Position numbers and translations under genes: made by a program. A model generated the notes under the pieces. It did no database searches, was not told where the DNA came from, and worked only from the letters and a program-made list of their open reading frames with translations. A stretch of DNA of 14,139 bases from positions 1-14,139 of the forward strand of contig CACXGH010000156.1 in the NCBI GenBank assembly GCA_902767175.1. The letters run 5' to 3'. Shown here in pieces: positions 6,506-13,951 of the stretch. The stretch is from an uncultured Ruminococcus sp. GTDB taxonomy: Bacteria; Bacillota; Clostridia; Oscillospirales; Acutalibacteraceae. Each line of letters begins with the position of its first letter. The stretch's first letter is position 1.

Positions 6506-7873
6506 TTGTTTTCTAAAATACTGATAGCAAACAGAGGCGAGATAGCCGTAAGGATAATCCGTGCCTGCCGTGAAATGGGCATATCGACCGTGGCTGTTTA
6601 TTCACAGGCGGATAAAGATGCACTTCATGTCAGCATGGCAGATGAGAGCTATTGTATAGGCGGTCCTCAGGTAGCAGACAGCTACCTCAATATGGCGGCA
6701 ATACTTGAGGCTGCCGTAGTATCGGGTGCTCAGGCAATACACCCCGGCTACGGACTTCTCTCGGAAAACGCAAAATTCGTTTCACTTTGTGAGAAATGCA
6801 ATATAGAATTTATAGGTCCTTCCGCAGCGATGATAGAAAAGCTGGGAGATAAGGACGAAGCAAGAAAGACGATGAGAGCTGCAGGTGTACCTGTTACTCC
6901 GGGCAGCGATATTATAGATGATATAGACCTTGCCAGGGAAAAGGCAATTGAAATAGGCTTTCCGCTTTTAGTAAAGGCACGCTCAGGAGGCGGCGGCAGA
7001 GGTATCCGCCGTGTCGATCGTATTGAGGAATTTGACAATGCGTTTCTATCGGCTAAGGCAGAAGCACAAAGCGCATTCGGAGACGGTGCTGTATATATGG
7101 AGAAGTTTCTCACACCGGTAAAGCATATTGAAATGCAGCTGCTGTGCGATAAATACGGAAATGTAGTATGTCTGGGTGAGCGTGAATGCTCTGTACAGAG
7201 AAAGAATCAGAAGCTTATAGAGGAGTGTCCTTCTCCTGCTATAACGCCCGATATAAGAAAGCGAATGATGGAGGCTGCCGTTAAGGCGGCAAAGGCTGTT
7301 AAATATGAAAATGCAGGAACTGTCGAGTTCCTTCTTGATAAAGACAAGAATTTCTACTTTATGGAGATGAATACAAGACTTCAGGTAGAACACCCCGTTA
7401 CCGAAATGGTAGTAGGGATAGATATAGTTCAGTGGATGATAAGAATAGCTTCCGGTGCGAAGCTGACTGTCACTCAGGACAGGGTATATATGCACGGCAA
7501 CGCTATTGAATGCCGTATTAATGCGGAGGATGCAGAGAATAATTTCCGCCCGAGCTGCGGAACTCTTGATTTCATACATATTCCCGGCGGTCCTTGTGTA
7601 AGATTTGATACGGCTATATATCAGAATTATACCGTGCCGCCGTATTATGACTCCATGATAGGCAAGCTGATAGTGCAGGCACGCTCAAGAGAGCTTGCTA
7701 TAAGAAAAATGAAAATGGCTTTAAGCGAACTGACTATCAACGGTATTAAGCAGAATCGTGACCTTCATATAGATATCCTTTCCGATCCTGAATTTGTTTC
7801 GGGAGAATATACGACCGGTTTTATGGCTGAGAGACAGGAAAGAGCAGATAAGAAAAAAGATGAAAATGACTGA
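6506..7873 (+). CDS. accC: Biotin carboxylase subunit of acetyl-CoA carboxylase (AccC)
   Basis: AccC uses ATP and bicarbonate to carboxylate the biotin on AccB. The 455-residue protein has the three expected parts: the biotin carboxylase N-domain (about 1-110, KILIANRGEIAVRIIRA), the ATP-grasp domain with Lys157 and the glycine-rich loop GGGGRGI at 161-167, and the C-terminal domain ending near 445. Active-site residues visible are His207 (KHIEMQ), Glu274 (VEFLLD), and Glu287, Asn289 and Arg291 in FMEMNTRLQVEHPVTE. A short charged tail (KKKDEND) follows. Translation starts at TTG, which fits the strong AGGAGGG site and the family N-terminus. The gene is preceded by a structured 142-base spacer, so its expression may be set apart from fabZ. 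Confidence 0.97.
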   Translation: MFSKILIANRGEIAVRIIRACREMGISTVAVYSQADKDALHVSMADESYCIGGPQVADSYLNMAAILEAAVVSGAQAIHPGYGLLSENAKFVSLCEKCNIEFIGPSAAMIEKLGDKDEARKTMRAAGVPVTPGSDIIDDIDLAREKAIEIGFPLLVKARSGGGGRGIRRVDRIEEFDNAFLSAKAEAQSAFGDGAVYMEKFLTPVKHIEMQLLCDKYGNVVCLGERECSVQRKNQKLIEECPSPAITPDIRKRMMEAAVKAAKAVKYENAGTVEFLLDKDKNFYFMEMNTRLQVEHPVTEMVVGIDIVQWMIRIASGAKLTVTQDRVYMHGNAIECRINAEDAENNFRPSCGTLDFIHIPGGPCVRFDTAIYQNYTVPPYYDSMIGKLIVQARSRELAIRKMKMALSELTINGIKQNRDLHIDILSDPEFVSGEYTTGFMAERQERADKKKDEND

Positions 7874-7888
7874 CATTATATGGGCGGC

Positions 7889-7900
7889 GGCAGCGCTGCC
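7889..7900. repeat. 12-bp perfect palindrome in the accC-accD spacer
   Basis: GGCAGCGCTGCC is perfectly self-complementary with no loop. It sits in the 71-base spacer between accC and accD. In RNA only part of it could fold; it could also be a protein-binding site. Confidence 0.35.
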
Positions 7901-7944
7901 CTGTTGTCCGTTGCAATAAACTTCAGATTAGGCAGGTGTGTCAA

Positions 7945-8826
7945 TTGCCGGATTTTTTTAATTTTCTCAAGCCGAAGAACGAGCTGGAAAATCAGGGCGG
8001 ATTTGCGGAAAATCACCCTTATATACCTGAGGAACTATGGATAAAATGCCCCGTATGCAAGAATGCGGTGCTTTCGTCTGACCTTATGGATAACCACAAG
8101 GTTTGTCCGAAGTGTAATTATCATTTCAGAATAGCTGCAAGACAGCGTATAGAGATGACTGCGGATGAGGGCAGCTTTGAAGAAATGGACGCCGATATGA
8201 GCTCCACCAACAAGATAGGCTTTCCCGATTATGAAAAGAAGCTGAGAAGCGCTAAGATCAGCAGCGGGGAGAATGAGTCGGTAATAACGGGTACTGCAGA
8301 GATCTGCGGAGAGAAAACCGTTATTGCCGTAATGAACTCACAATTCATGATGGGGTCTATGGGTACCGTTACGGGAGAGAAAATAACAAAAGCCTTTGAA
8401 TATGCGACTGCAAACAGTCTGCCCGTTATTATATTTACTGTATCGGGCGGTGCAAGAATGCAGGAGGGTATACTTTCTCTTATGCAGATGGCAAAGACCA
8501 GCGGAGCTGCAAAGCTTCACAGTGATGCAGGACTGTTATATATAACCGTACTTACCGATCCGACAACGGGCGGAGTAACGGCAAGCTTTGCAATGGAGGG
8601 AGATATTATCCTCTCCGAGCCGCGTGCCTTGATAGGCTTTGCAGGACCGAGAGTTATAGAGCAGACCATAAGACAAAAGCTGCCGAAGGACTTTCAATCT
8701 GCGGAGTTTCTTCTTGAAAAGGGCTTTATTGACGCTGTTGTGCAGCGCAAGGATATGAAAAAGACATTAGCAAAGCTTATAAGACTTCATAAAACCGAAA
8801 CAAAAGAGGAGGTCAGGTCAGAATGA
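7945..8826 (+). CDS. accD: Acetyl-CoA carboxylase carboxyltransferase, beta subunit (AccD)
   Basis: AccD and AccA form the carboxyltransferase that passes CO2 from carboxybiotin to acetyl-CoA, making malonyl-CoA. A four-cysteine zinc ribbon typical of bacterial AccD lies at Cys35/Cys38 (CPVC) and Cys54/Cys57 (CPKC). The crotonase-like core follows with FTVSGGARMQEG and DPTTGGVTASFA, the acetyl-CoA carboxylase signatures. I place the start at TTG 7945 (293 residues) because AGGTG (7934-7938) sits six bases upstream and the protein then begins like its relatives (PDFFNFLKPK). GTG 7936, adding three residues, is the alternative. The stop overlaps the accA start by four bases (ATGA), which fits translational coupling and equal amounts of the two subunits. 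Confidence 0.95.
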   Translation: MPDFFNFLKPKNELENQGGFAENHPYIPEELWIKCPVCKNAVLSSDLMDNHKVCPKCNYHFRIAARQRIEMTADEGSFEEMDADMSSTNKIGFPDYEKKLRSAKISSGENESVITGTAEICGEKTVIAVMNSQFMMGSMGTVTGEKITKAFEYATANSLPVIIFTVSGGARMQEGILSLMQMAKTSGAAKLHSDAGLLYITVLTDPTTGGVTASFAMEGDIILSEPRALIGFAGPRVIEQTIRQKLPKDFQSAEFLLEKGFIDAVVQRKDMKKTLAKLIRLHKTETKEEVRSE

Positions 8827-9593
8827 GCGCTTATGATCACGTTATAGCTGCAAGAGCCAATGACAGACCGACCTCTGTTGACTATATTACAAGGATATTC
8901 GGCGACAGCTTTTTTGAGCTTCACGGTGACAGAAGATTTGCCGATGATAAGGCTGTTATAGGAGGCATTGCCGAGCTTAAGGGAAAGCCTGTTACCGTTA
9001 TCGGACTTGAAAAGGGAAGAAACCTTAAGGAAAGAATGTCGAGGAATTTCGGCTCTGCTCACCCTGAGGGATACAGAAAGGCTCTCAGACTTATGAAGCA
9101 GGCCGAGAAATTCAGGAGACCTGTTATCTGCTTTGTAGATACCTCAGGTGCTTACTGCGGTATCGGAGCAGAGGAGAGAGGTCAGGGACAGGCGATCGCC
9201 GAAAACCTTATGGAAATGATGACTTTAAAAACACCTGTGCTGTCGATTTTCATTGGAGAGGGCGGAAGCGGCGGTGCACTTGCGCTTGCCGTTGCGGACG
9301 AGGTATGGATGCTTGAGAATGCTATATATTCTGTAATTTCTCCGGAGGGCTGTGCAAGCATATTGTGGAAGGATCCGGGCAAAACAGCCGAAGCCTCGGA
9401 ATGTCTTAAGCTTACGGCTCAGGATCTTTTCAAGCTTGGAGTTATAGAGAGAATTATCAGAGAGCCGAAGGATATAGAGAGCCGTCTTTTTGACAGCCTT
9501 AAAAACCTTATAGCTGAAACCTTCGAGAGAAAGTCGTCTATTTCCCCTGAAAAGCTGATTGAAATGCGTTACAATCGTTTCCGCAAGTTCTGA
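8823..9593 (+). CDS. accA: Acetyl-CoA carboxylase carboxyltransferase, alpha subunit (AccA)
   Basis: AccA pairs with AccD in the carboxyltransferase and binds the carboxybiotin of AccB. The 256-residue protein is shorter than E. coli AccA (319) because it lacks most of the N-terminal extension, as is common in Clostridia. Core motifs are intact: FGDSFFELHGDRRFADD, FVDTSGAYCGIGAEERGQGQAIAENL, GEGGSGGALALAVADEVWMLE and YSVISPEGCASILWKD. AGAGGAGG lies about ten bases before ATG 8823. It is the last gene of the lipid operon. A 343-base spacer with two possible terminators follows. Confidence 0.97.
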   Translation: MSAYDHVIAARANDRPTSVDYITRIFGDSFFELHGDRRFADDKAVIGGIAELKGKPVTVIGLEKGRNLKERMSRNFGSAHPEGYRKALRLMKQAEKFRRPVICFVDTSGAYCGIGAEERGQGQAIAENLMEMMTLKTPVLSIFIGEGGSGGALALAVADEVWMLENAIYSVISPEGCASILWKDPGKTAEASECLKLTAQDLFKLGVIERIIREPKDIESRLFDSLKNLIAETFERKSSISPEKLIEMRYNRFRKF

Positions 9594-9670
9594 TGCTGCG
9601 GCAGGTGAAAAGCATGAAACAGAAAAACATACCAGGTAAATAGTGTTGTATATTATTCTGATGTGTGTCA

Positions 9671-9699
9671 GCGTTCTGAACGCTGCGCTGTTATATAAT
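9671..9699 (+). promoter_or_regulatory. Possible trmL operon promoter overlapping a palindrome
   Basis: TATAAT at 9694-9699 is a perfect -10 box, but the bases 17 upstream (GCGTTC) are a poor -35. These bases lie within the palindrome 9669-9685, so an activator or repressor could act there. No better promoter for trmL is visible. Confidence 0.25.
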
Positions 9700-9804
9700 T
9701 TCAATGCTCATGGTGCAGGCGGTTTCATTATGATGATGCTCAGCATATATCTTCGCCGGCAGTCTGATAAGGCTTTGCAGGCTAAGCGAAAAATTCATGG
9801 ACGG

Positions 9805-9835
9805 TCCGGTCGGTGTGCCGGAGTTGTTGTTTTTT
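9805..9835 (+). terminator. Weak terminator-like hairpin after accA
   Basis: TCCGG (9805-9809) pairs with CCGGA (9818-9822), followed after a few bases by a T run (about 9828-9835). The stem is only five base pairs, so termination may be partial. Confidence 0.35.
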
Positions 9836-9861
9836 CTGCCGTAAACCGGCAAGTATAGCAG

Positions 9862-9904
9862 AAAAAGGTGTTCATGCTGTATCGGCTTGTGAACACCTTT
9901 TTTT
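9862..9904 (+). terminator. Strong intrinsic terminator upstream of trmL
   Basis: GGTGTTCA (9867-9874) pairs with TGAACACC (9890-9897), flanked by AAAAA on the left and seven T on the right, so it could work in both directions. It either ends the fab-acc transcript or acts as an attenuator ahead of trmL. Confidence 0.85.
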
Positions 9905-9936
9905 AGAATAAAAAATAATAATAAAGGAAAAAAGAA

Positions 9937-10446
9937 ATGTCACAGCTAAATATTGTGCTTGTGGAGCCTGAGATACCGCAGAATACGGGAAATATCGCCC
10001 GTACCTGTGCGGCAACGGGCGCAAGACTTCATATTGTAAAACCGATGGGTTTTACCCCTACGGATAAGCATCTTAAAAGGGCAGGACTTGATTATTGGCA
10101 TCTGCTTGATATTACATATTACGACAATTTAGATGAACTGTTTGAAAAGAACAGTGACGGAGTGTTCTATTATTTCTCGACAAAAGCACCGAGAAAGTAT
10201 ACCGATATAGACTACCCCGATAAATGCTATATCGTTTTCGGCAAGGAAACAAAGGGACTGCCGGAGCGGCTTTTGTTCAATAACCCCGATACGACCGTAA
10301 GAATACCTATGATAAGCGAGGCAAGAAGCCTTAATTTGTCAAACTCTGTGGCCATTGCGGCTTATGAGATACTTCGGCAGTGGGATTTTCCCGAGCTGCA
10401 GAATAACGGTAAGCTCAGGGAATATGATTGGGAAAATATATTGTAA
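9937..10446 (+). CDS. trmL: tRNA (cytidine/uridine-34 2'-O)-methyltransferase TrmL
   Basis: TrmL is a SPOUT-family enzyme that uses S-adenosylmethionine to methylate the ribose of the wobble base in certain leucine tRNAs. The 169-residue protein has the short single-domain length of TrmL (about 155-170), without the N-terminal RNA-binding domain of the longer SpoU enzymes. Visible motifs are EPEIPQNTGNIARTCAATGA at the N-terminus, FGKETKGLP (the knot glycine-rich loop) and IPMISEARSLNLSNSVAIAAYEILRQ (cofactor-binding knot). AAAGG lies nine bases before ATG 9937. It opens a run of four genes separated by 33-41 bases that ends with mnmA, another wobble-base enzyme. The strong terminator just upstream makes its transcription start uncertain. 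Confidence 0.93.
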   Translation: MSQLNIVLVEPEIPQNTGNIARTCAATGARLHIVKPMGFTPTDKHLKRAGLDYWHLLDITYYDNLDELFEKNSDGVFYYFSTKAPRKYTDIDYPDKCYIVFGKETKGLPERLLFNNPDTTVRIPMISEARSLNLSNSVAIAAYEILRQWDFPELQNNGKLREYDWENIL

Positions 10447-10481
10447 TTCCGGTTTGGAAAAAGTTAAAAAGGAGAAAAGAA

Positions 10482-12086
10482 ATGATAACAGTATCCAATG
10501 TTTCGATAAATTTCAGCGGTACACCGCTGTTTTCCGACGTTGACCTGAAGTTTACAGACGGCAACTGCTACGGTATTATAGGAGCTAACGGTGCAGGCAA
10601 GTCGACCTTTCTGCGTGTGCTGTCGGGTGACCTTGAGCCGACTAAGGGTGAGGTAATAATTCCTGAAAATACAAGAATGTCCGTGCTTAAGCAGGATCAT
10701 TTTGCTTTCGATGATTATACCGTACTTGATACAGTAATTTACGGCAATAAAAAGCTTTATGATATAATGAAGGAAAAAGACGCTATCTATATGAAAGAGG
10801 ATTTTTCCGATGAAGACGGAATAAGAGCCTCTGAATTGGAGGCGGAATTTGCAGAGCTTAACGGTTGGGAGGCTGAGAGCGATGCTTCAAAGCTTATTCA
10901 GGGACTCGGACTTTCAGAAGAACTGCTTTATTCTTCTATGAGCAGTCTGACAGGCAATGAAAAGGTAAAGGTGCTGCTTGCTCAGGCGCTTTTCGGCAAT
11001 CCTGAGATAATACTTCTTGATGAGCCTACAAACAACCTTGATGTAAAGGCTATTGCGTGGCTTGAGGATTTTATACTTGACTATGAGGGTACTGTAATAG
11101 TTGTATCCCACGACAGACATTTTCTTAATACAGTCTGCACACATATGGTAGATATCGACTATAATAAGATAAAGCTTTATGTAGGCAACTATGAATTCTG
11201 GTATGAATCCTCTCAGCTTATTCAGGCTATGATAAAGCAGCAGAACAAAAAGACTGAGGAAAAGATAAAGGAGCTGCAGAGCTTTGTTCAGCGCTTTTCA
11301 GCCAATAAGTCAAAGTCCAAGCAGGCTACCTCAAGAAGAAAGCTGCTTGATAAGCTCACTGTAGAGGAACTGCCTGCATCAAGCAGAAGATATCCGTTTG
11401 TCGGCTTTACCATGGACAGAGAAGTCGGCAAGGAGGTACTTACCGTAGAGAATCTCTCAAAGACGATAGACGGTGAAAAGGTGCTTGATAATGTTTCGTT
11501 CCGCATTGAGAGAACGGATAAGGTAGCATTCCTTTGTGAGAATGAAAACGCTGTAACAGCATTGTTTGAGATACTCACGGAAAATATGCAGCCCGATGAA
11601 GGTACGTTCAAATGGGGAATAAGCACATCACAGTCATATTTTCCGAAGGATAATACGGCATTCTTTGAGGGCAATGAGCTGTCCATACTCGATTGGATAA
11701 GACAGTATGTAAGGGGAAATGACGATACGGATACCTATCTGAGAGGCTTTCTCGGCAGAATGCTTTTTTCGGGAGATGATGTTTTCAAGCCTGTCAATGT
11801 CCTGTCGGGAGGTGAGAAGGTGCGCTGTATGCTTTCAAGAATGATGATGTTCGGCGCTAACTGCCTTATTCTTGACCAGCCCACCAATCACCTTGACCTT
11901 GAATCAATTACAGCAGTCAATAAAGGTCTGCAGAGCTTTAAGGGCGTTGTTCTCTTTACCTCGCATGACCATGAATTCATATCTACCGTTGCTAACAGAA
12001 TAATCGTTCTCGAGAAGGACGGCATAAGAGATGTCACAGAGTCCTATGACGATTATCTTGCAGAAAGATATCAGGTAGAACAGTAA
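10482..12086 (+). CDS. ABC-F family ATPase, YkpA/YbiT type
   Basis: ABC-F proteins have two ATPase domains and no membrane part; they bind the ribosomal E site and adjust the peptidyl-tRNA. This 534-residue protein closely resembles Bacillus YkpA, as I recall it. Domain 1 has Walker A GANGAGKST (34-42), an altered signature LTGNE (156-160) and Walker B LLDEPTNNLD with Glu181. A Lys-rich linker (about 245-300) joins the domains. Domain 2 has a lost Walker A (CENENAVTA, from 352), which I recall as a trait of this subgroup. Its signature LSGGE (441-445) is intact, but its Walker B reads LDQPTNHLD, with Gln466 in place of the catalytic Glu. The start ATG 10482 is fixed by AAAAAGGAG; an upstream TTG (10428) inside trmL is not needed. 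It is not recognisably an antibiotic-resistance type. Confidence 0.92.
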   Translation: MITVSNVSINFSGTPLFSDVDLKFTDGNCYGIIGANGAGKSTFLRVLSGDLEPTKGEVIIPENTRMSVLKQDHFAFDDYTVLDTVIYGNKKLYDIMKEKDAIYMKEDFSDEDGIRASELEAEFAELNGWEAESDASKLIQGLGLSEELLYSSMSSLTGNEKVKVLLAQALFGNPEIILLDEPTNNLDVKAIAWLEDFILDYEGTVIVVSHDRHFLNTVCTHMVDIDYNKIKLYVGNYEFWYESSQLIQAMIKQQNKKTEEKIKELQSFVQRFSANKSKSKQATSRRKLLDKLTVEELPASSRRYPFVGFTMDREVGKEVLTVENLSKTIDGEKVLDNVSFRIERTDKVAFLCENENAVTALFEILTENMQPDEGTFKWGISTSQSYFPKDNTAFFEGNELSILDWIRQYVRGNDDTDTYLRGFLGRMLFSGDDVFKPVNVLSGGEKVRCMLSRMMMFGANCLILDQPTNHLDLESITAVNKGLQSFKGVVLFTSHDHEFISTVANRIIVLEKDGIRDVTESYDDYLAERYQVEQ

Positions 12087-12107
12087 TGCAGAATGATCCT
12101 ATAGAGT

Positions 12108-12113
12108 GAGGTG
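12108..12113 (+). promoter_or_regulatory. Ribosome binding site for the CBS protein (TTG start)
   Basis: GAGGTG lies six bases before TTG 12120 and supports this non-ATG start; the frame has no nearby ATG giving a full-length protein. Confidence 0.65.
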
Positions 12114-12119
12114 TGAGCG

Positions 12120-12821
12120 TTGAGCAGAGCAGATGATTTTCTTGAGCAGTACAGAATGCTTGAGGAAGAGCTTACAGAAAAGTACGGCTTCGATGATAAA
12201 TACGGCAGTCCTGTTGTCAGGTTTATTTCCGATAAGGAAAGCAAGCCCTTTCGTGAGCGGCTTAATCTCTGCCGTGAGATAAGAAACTTTCTTTCCCACC
12301 ATTCCGAAATTGACGGCGAGCCTCTTGTCGAGCCATCTGAGGGAATAGTGCAGTTTCTCAAGGAAGTAAACGACTATCTCCTCAGACCTCCGCTTGCTCT
12401 TTCGTTTGCGACCCAATTTTCGGATATATTAAAGGCAGGGCCTAAGAACAAGGCTGTTACTGTTATGAAGAAAATGCAGAAGTCAGGCTTTTCTCATGCT
12501 CCTGTTATAGACGGAGGAAAATTTACAGGTGTGTTCAGTATCGGTACGTTTTTCGGATATGCACTGAAAAACGGGCTGACCTCACTTAATGACGATATGC
12601 TGATAGAGGATTTTATGGAATTTCTCCCTCCCGATAAGCATGAAAACGAAAGATTTCTCTTTATGCCGAGAACTGTCACCCTGTTTGATGTTAAGAACGA
12701 ATTTGAAAAGCGCTCTCAGAGGAGCAAGAGACTTGCCGTTATTTTTATAACCGACAGCGGTTCTGTTGACGGCAGAATTCTCGGAATGCTTACTCCATGG
12801 GACGTTGTAAATGAAAGATAG
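12120..12821 (+). CDS. CBS-domain protein with HEPN-like N-terminus
   Basis: The protein has 233 residues. The N-terminal half (about 1-95) appears wholly helical and includes LCREIRNFLSHH, where Arg55-Asn56-x3-His60 fits the Rx4-6H signature of HEPN domains; many HEPN proteins bind or cut RNA. The C-terminal half (about 97-233) reads as a pair of CBS modules: the first around KAVTVMKKMQKSGFSHAPVI and FTGVFSIGTFF, the second around VTLFDVKNEFEK and GRILGMLTPWDVV. CBS pairs usually sense adenine nucleotides or related ligands. TTG 12120 is the likely start. The gene sits 33 bases after the ABC-F gene and 41 before mnmA, so a role in translation or RNA metabolism is plausible, but this is inference. 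The HEPN assignment is from one motif and helix pattern only. Confidence 0.75.
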   Translation: MSRADDFLEQYRMLEEELTEKYGFDDKYGSPVVRFISDKESKPFRERLNLCREIRNFLSHHSEIDGEPLVEPSEGIVQFLKEVNDYLLRPPLALSFATQFSDILKAGPKNKAVTVMKKMQKSGFSHAPVIDGGKFTGVFSIGTFFGYALKNGLTSLNDDMLIEDFMEFLPPDKHENERFLFMPRTVTLFDVKNEFEKRSQRSKRLAVIFITDSGSVDGRILGMLTPWDVVNER

Positions 12822-12862
12822 AGATAATAAGACCACATAATTATTTCAGGCGGTGAGATAAC

Positions 12863-13951
12863 ATGACCGGAAGGAAAAAGGTACTTGCAGCTATGAGCGG
12901 CGGAGTTGACAGCTCTGTCGCTGCTGTTATTTTAATGAAAGATTACGATGTAACGGGCGTTACAATGAAGCTTTTTACGAATGATGATATCCGGCTCGAC
13001 AGGGAAAAGACCTGCTGTTCGCTCGATGATGTTCAGGATGCCCGTGCAGTAGCGGATAAGCTCGGTTTTGACCATTATGTATATCAGTTCGGAGACCGTT
13101 TCAAAGAGTGTGTTATCGACCGTTTCAACAATGCGTACATAAACGGTCTTACTCCTAATCCCTGCATTGACTGCAACCGTTTTATAAAGTTCGATGCACT
13201 TCTTAAAAGGGCGGAGCTTTTAGGTTTTGATTATATTGCGACAGGACATTATGTACGCAGAGGGTTTGATGAAAAGACAGGGCGCTGGCAGCTTTTATGC
13301 GGACGTGATAAGTCAAAGGATCAGAGCTATGTTCTTTACGGAATGACTCAGGAACAGCTTGCAAAGACATTATTTCCTGTAGGTGATCTTACAAAGGCGC
13401 AGACGAGGGAGACTGCCGCATTATATGGTCTTATAAATGCCGAAAAGCCTGACAGTCAGGATATTTGTTTTGTACCCGACGGAGATTATGCAAGGTTTAT
13501 TGAGGGTTATACAGGCATAAAATTTCCGAAAGGAAATTTTATAGACAAATACGGAAAAATCCTCGGCGAACACAGCGGAATAATAAGGTATACGGTAGGC
13601 CAGCGCAAAGGTCTCGGTGTGGCATTTGGCAAGCCTATGTATGTTATATCCAAAAACGCAGCGGATAACACAGTCATGCTCGGCAGCAACGAGGATCTGT
13701 TCACAGACACGGTATATGCCGAAGAAGTGAATTGGGTATCAGCAGAATGTCCTGCTGAGCCGATAAAGGTACAGGCTAAGATCCGGTACAATCATACTGC
13801 ACAGCCTGCGATGTTGTATCCTCTCTCGGAAAATTCAATAAAGGTAGTTTTTGATTCTCCGCAGCGTGCTCCAACACCCGGTCAGGCTCTCGTATGTTAC
13901 AATTCCGACCTCCTCCTCTGCGGCGGGTGTATGACCGCACAGTGCCTGTGA
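12863..13951 (+). CDS. mnmA: tRNA-specific 2-thiouridylase MnmA
   Basis: MnmA adds sulfur to position 2 of wobble uridine-34 in tRNAs for Lys, Glu and Gln, activating the base with ATP. The 362-residue protein is of usual length. It shows the PP-loop motif SGGVDSSVA (12-20), Cys101 in GLTPNPCIDCN, the ATGHY motif, KDQSYVLYGM, and Cys202 in PDSQDICFVPDGDY. The two cysteines are the pair required for sulfur transfer, so the enzyme looks active. The C-terminal beta-barrel ends normally at GQALVCYNSDLLLCGGCM; the last residues TAQCL are an extension encoded in DNA that resembles the tandem repeats downstream. The start ATG 12863 follows AGGCGGTGAG. The sulfur donor (a cysteine desulfurase) is not in the window. 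Confidence 0.96.
   Translation: MTGRKKVLAAMSGGVDSSVAAVILMKDYDVTGVTMKLFTNDDIRLDREKTCCSLDDVQDARAVADKLGFDHYVYQFGDRFKECVIDRFNNAYINGLTPNPCIDCNRFIKFDALLKRAELLGFDYIATGHYVRRGFDEKTGRWQLLCGRDKSKDQSYVLYGMTQEQLAKTLFPVGDLTKAQTRETAALYGLINAEKPDSQDICFVPDGDYARFIEGYTGIKFPKGNFIDKYGKILGEHSGIIRYTVGQRKGLGVAFGKPMYVISKNAADNTVMLGSNEDLFTDTVYAEEVNWVSAECPAEPIKVQAKIRYNHTAQPAMLYPLSENSIKVVFDSPQRAPTPGQALVCYNSDLLLCGGCMTAQCL

Larger units (their letters stand above)
9594..9936. other. Long spacer between accA and trmL
   Basis: This 343-base stretch holds no convincing gene. It contains an odd palindrome CAGCGTTC-t-GAACGCTG (9669-9685), a perfect TATAAT (9694-9699) without a good -35 box, a weak terminator-like hairpin (9805-9835) and a strong terminator (9862-9904). 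A GTG-started reading frame (9643-9858, 71 codons) has a weak ribosome site and no family resemblance, so I do not call it a gene. The strong terminator is only 32 bases from trmL, so part of this spacer may be a regulated leader for the downstream operon. Confidence 0.5.

Noticed and set aside
7046..7579. 177-codon reading frame on the minus strand inside accC
   Set aside because: It lies antisense to a clearly coding, well-conserved gene, has no ribosome site of note and no recognisable family.
9643..9858. 71-codon reading frame starting with GTG between accA and trmL
   Set aside because: The ribosome site is weak, the product resembles no family, and it runs across a palindrome, a possible promoter and a hairpin. 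More likely non-coding.
10428..10481. TTG start adding 18 residues to the ABC-F protein
   Set aside because: It lies inside trmL, lacks a ribosome site, and the family begins at MITVSNVS, which has AAAAAGGAG properly spaced before ATG 10482.
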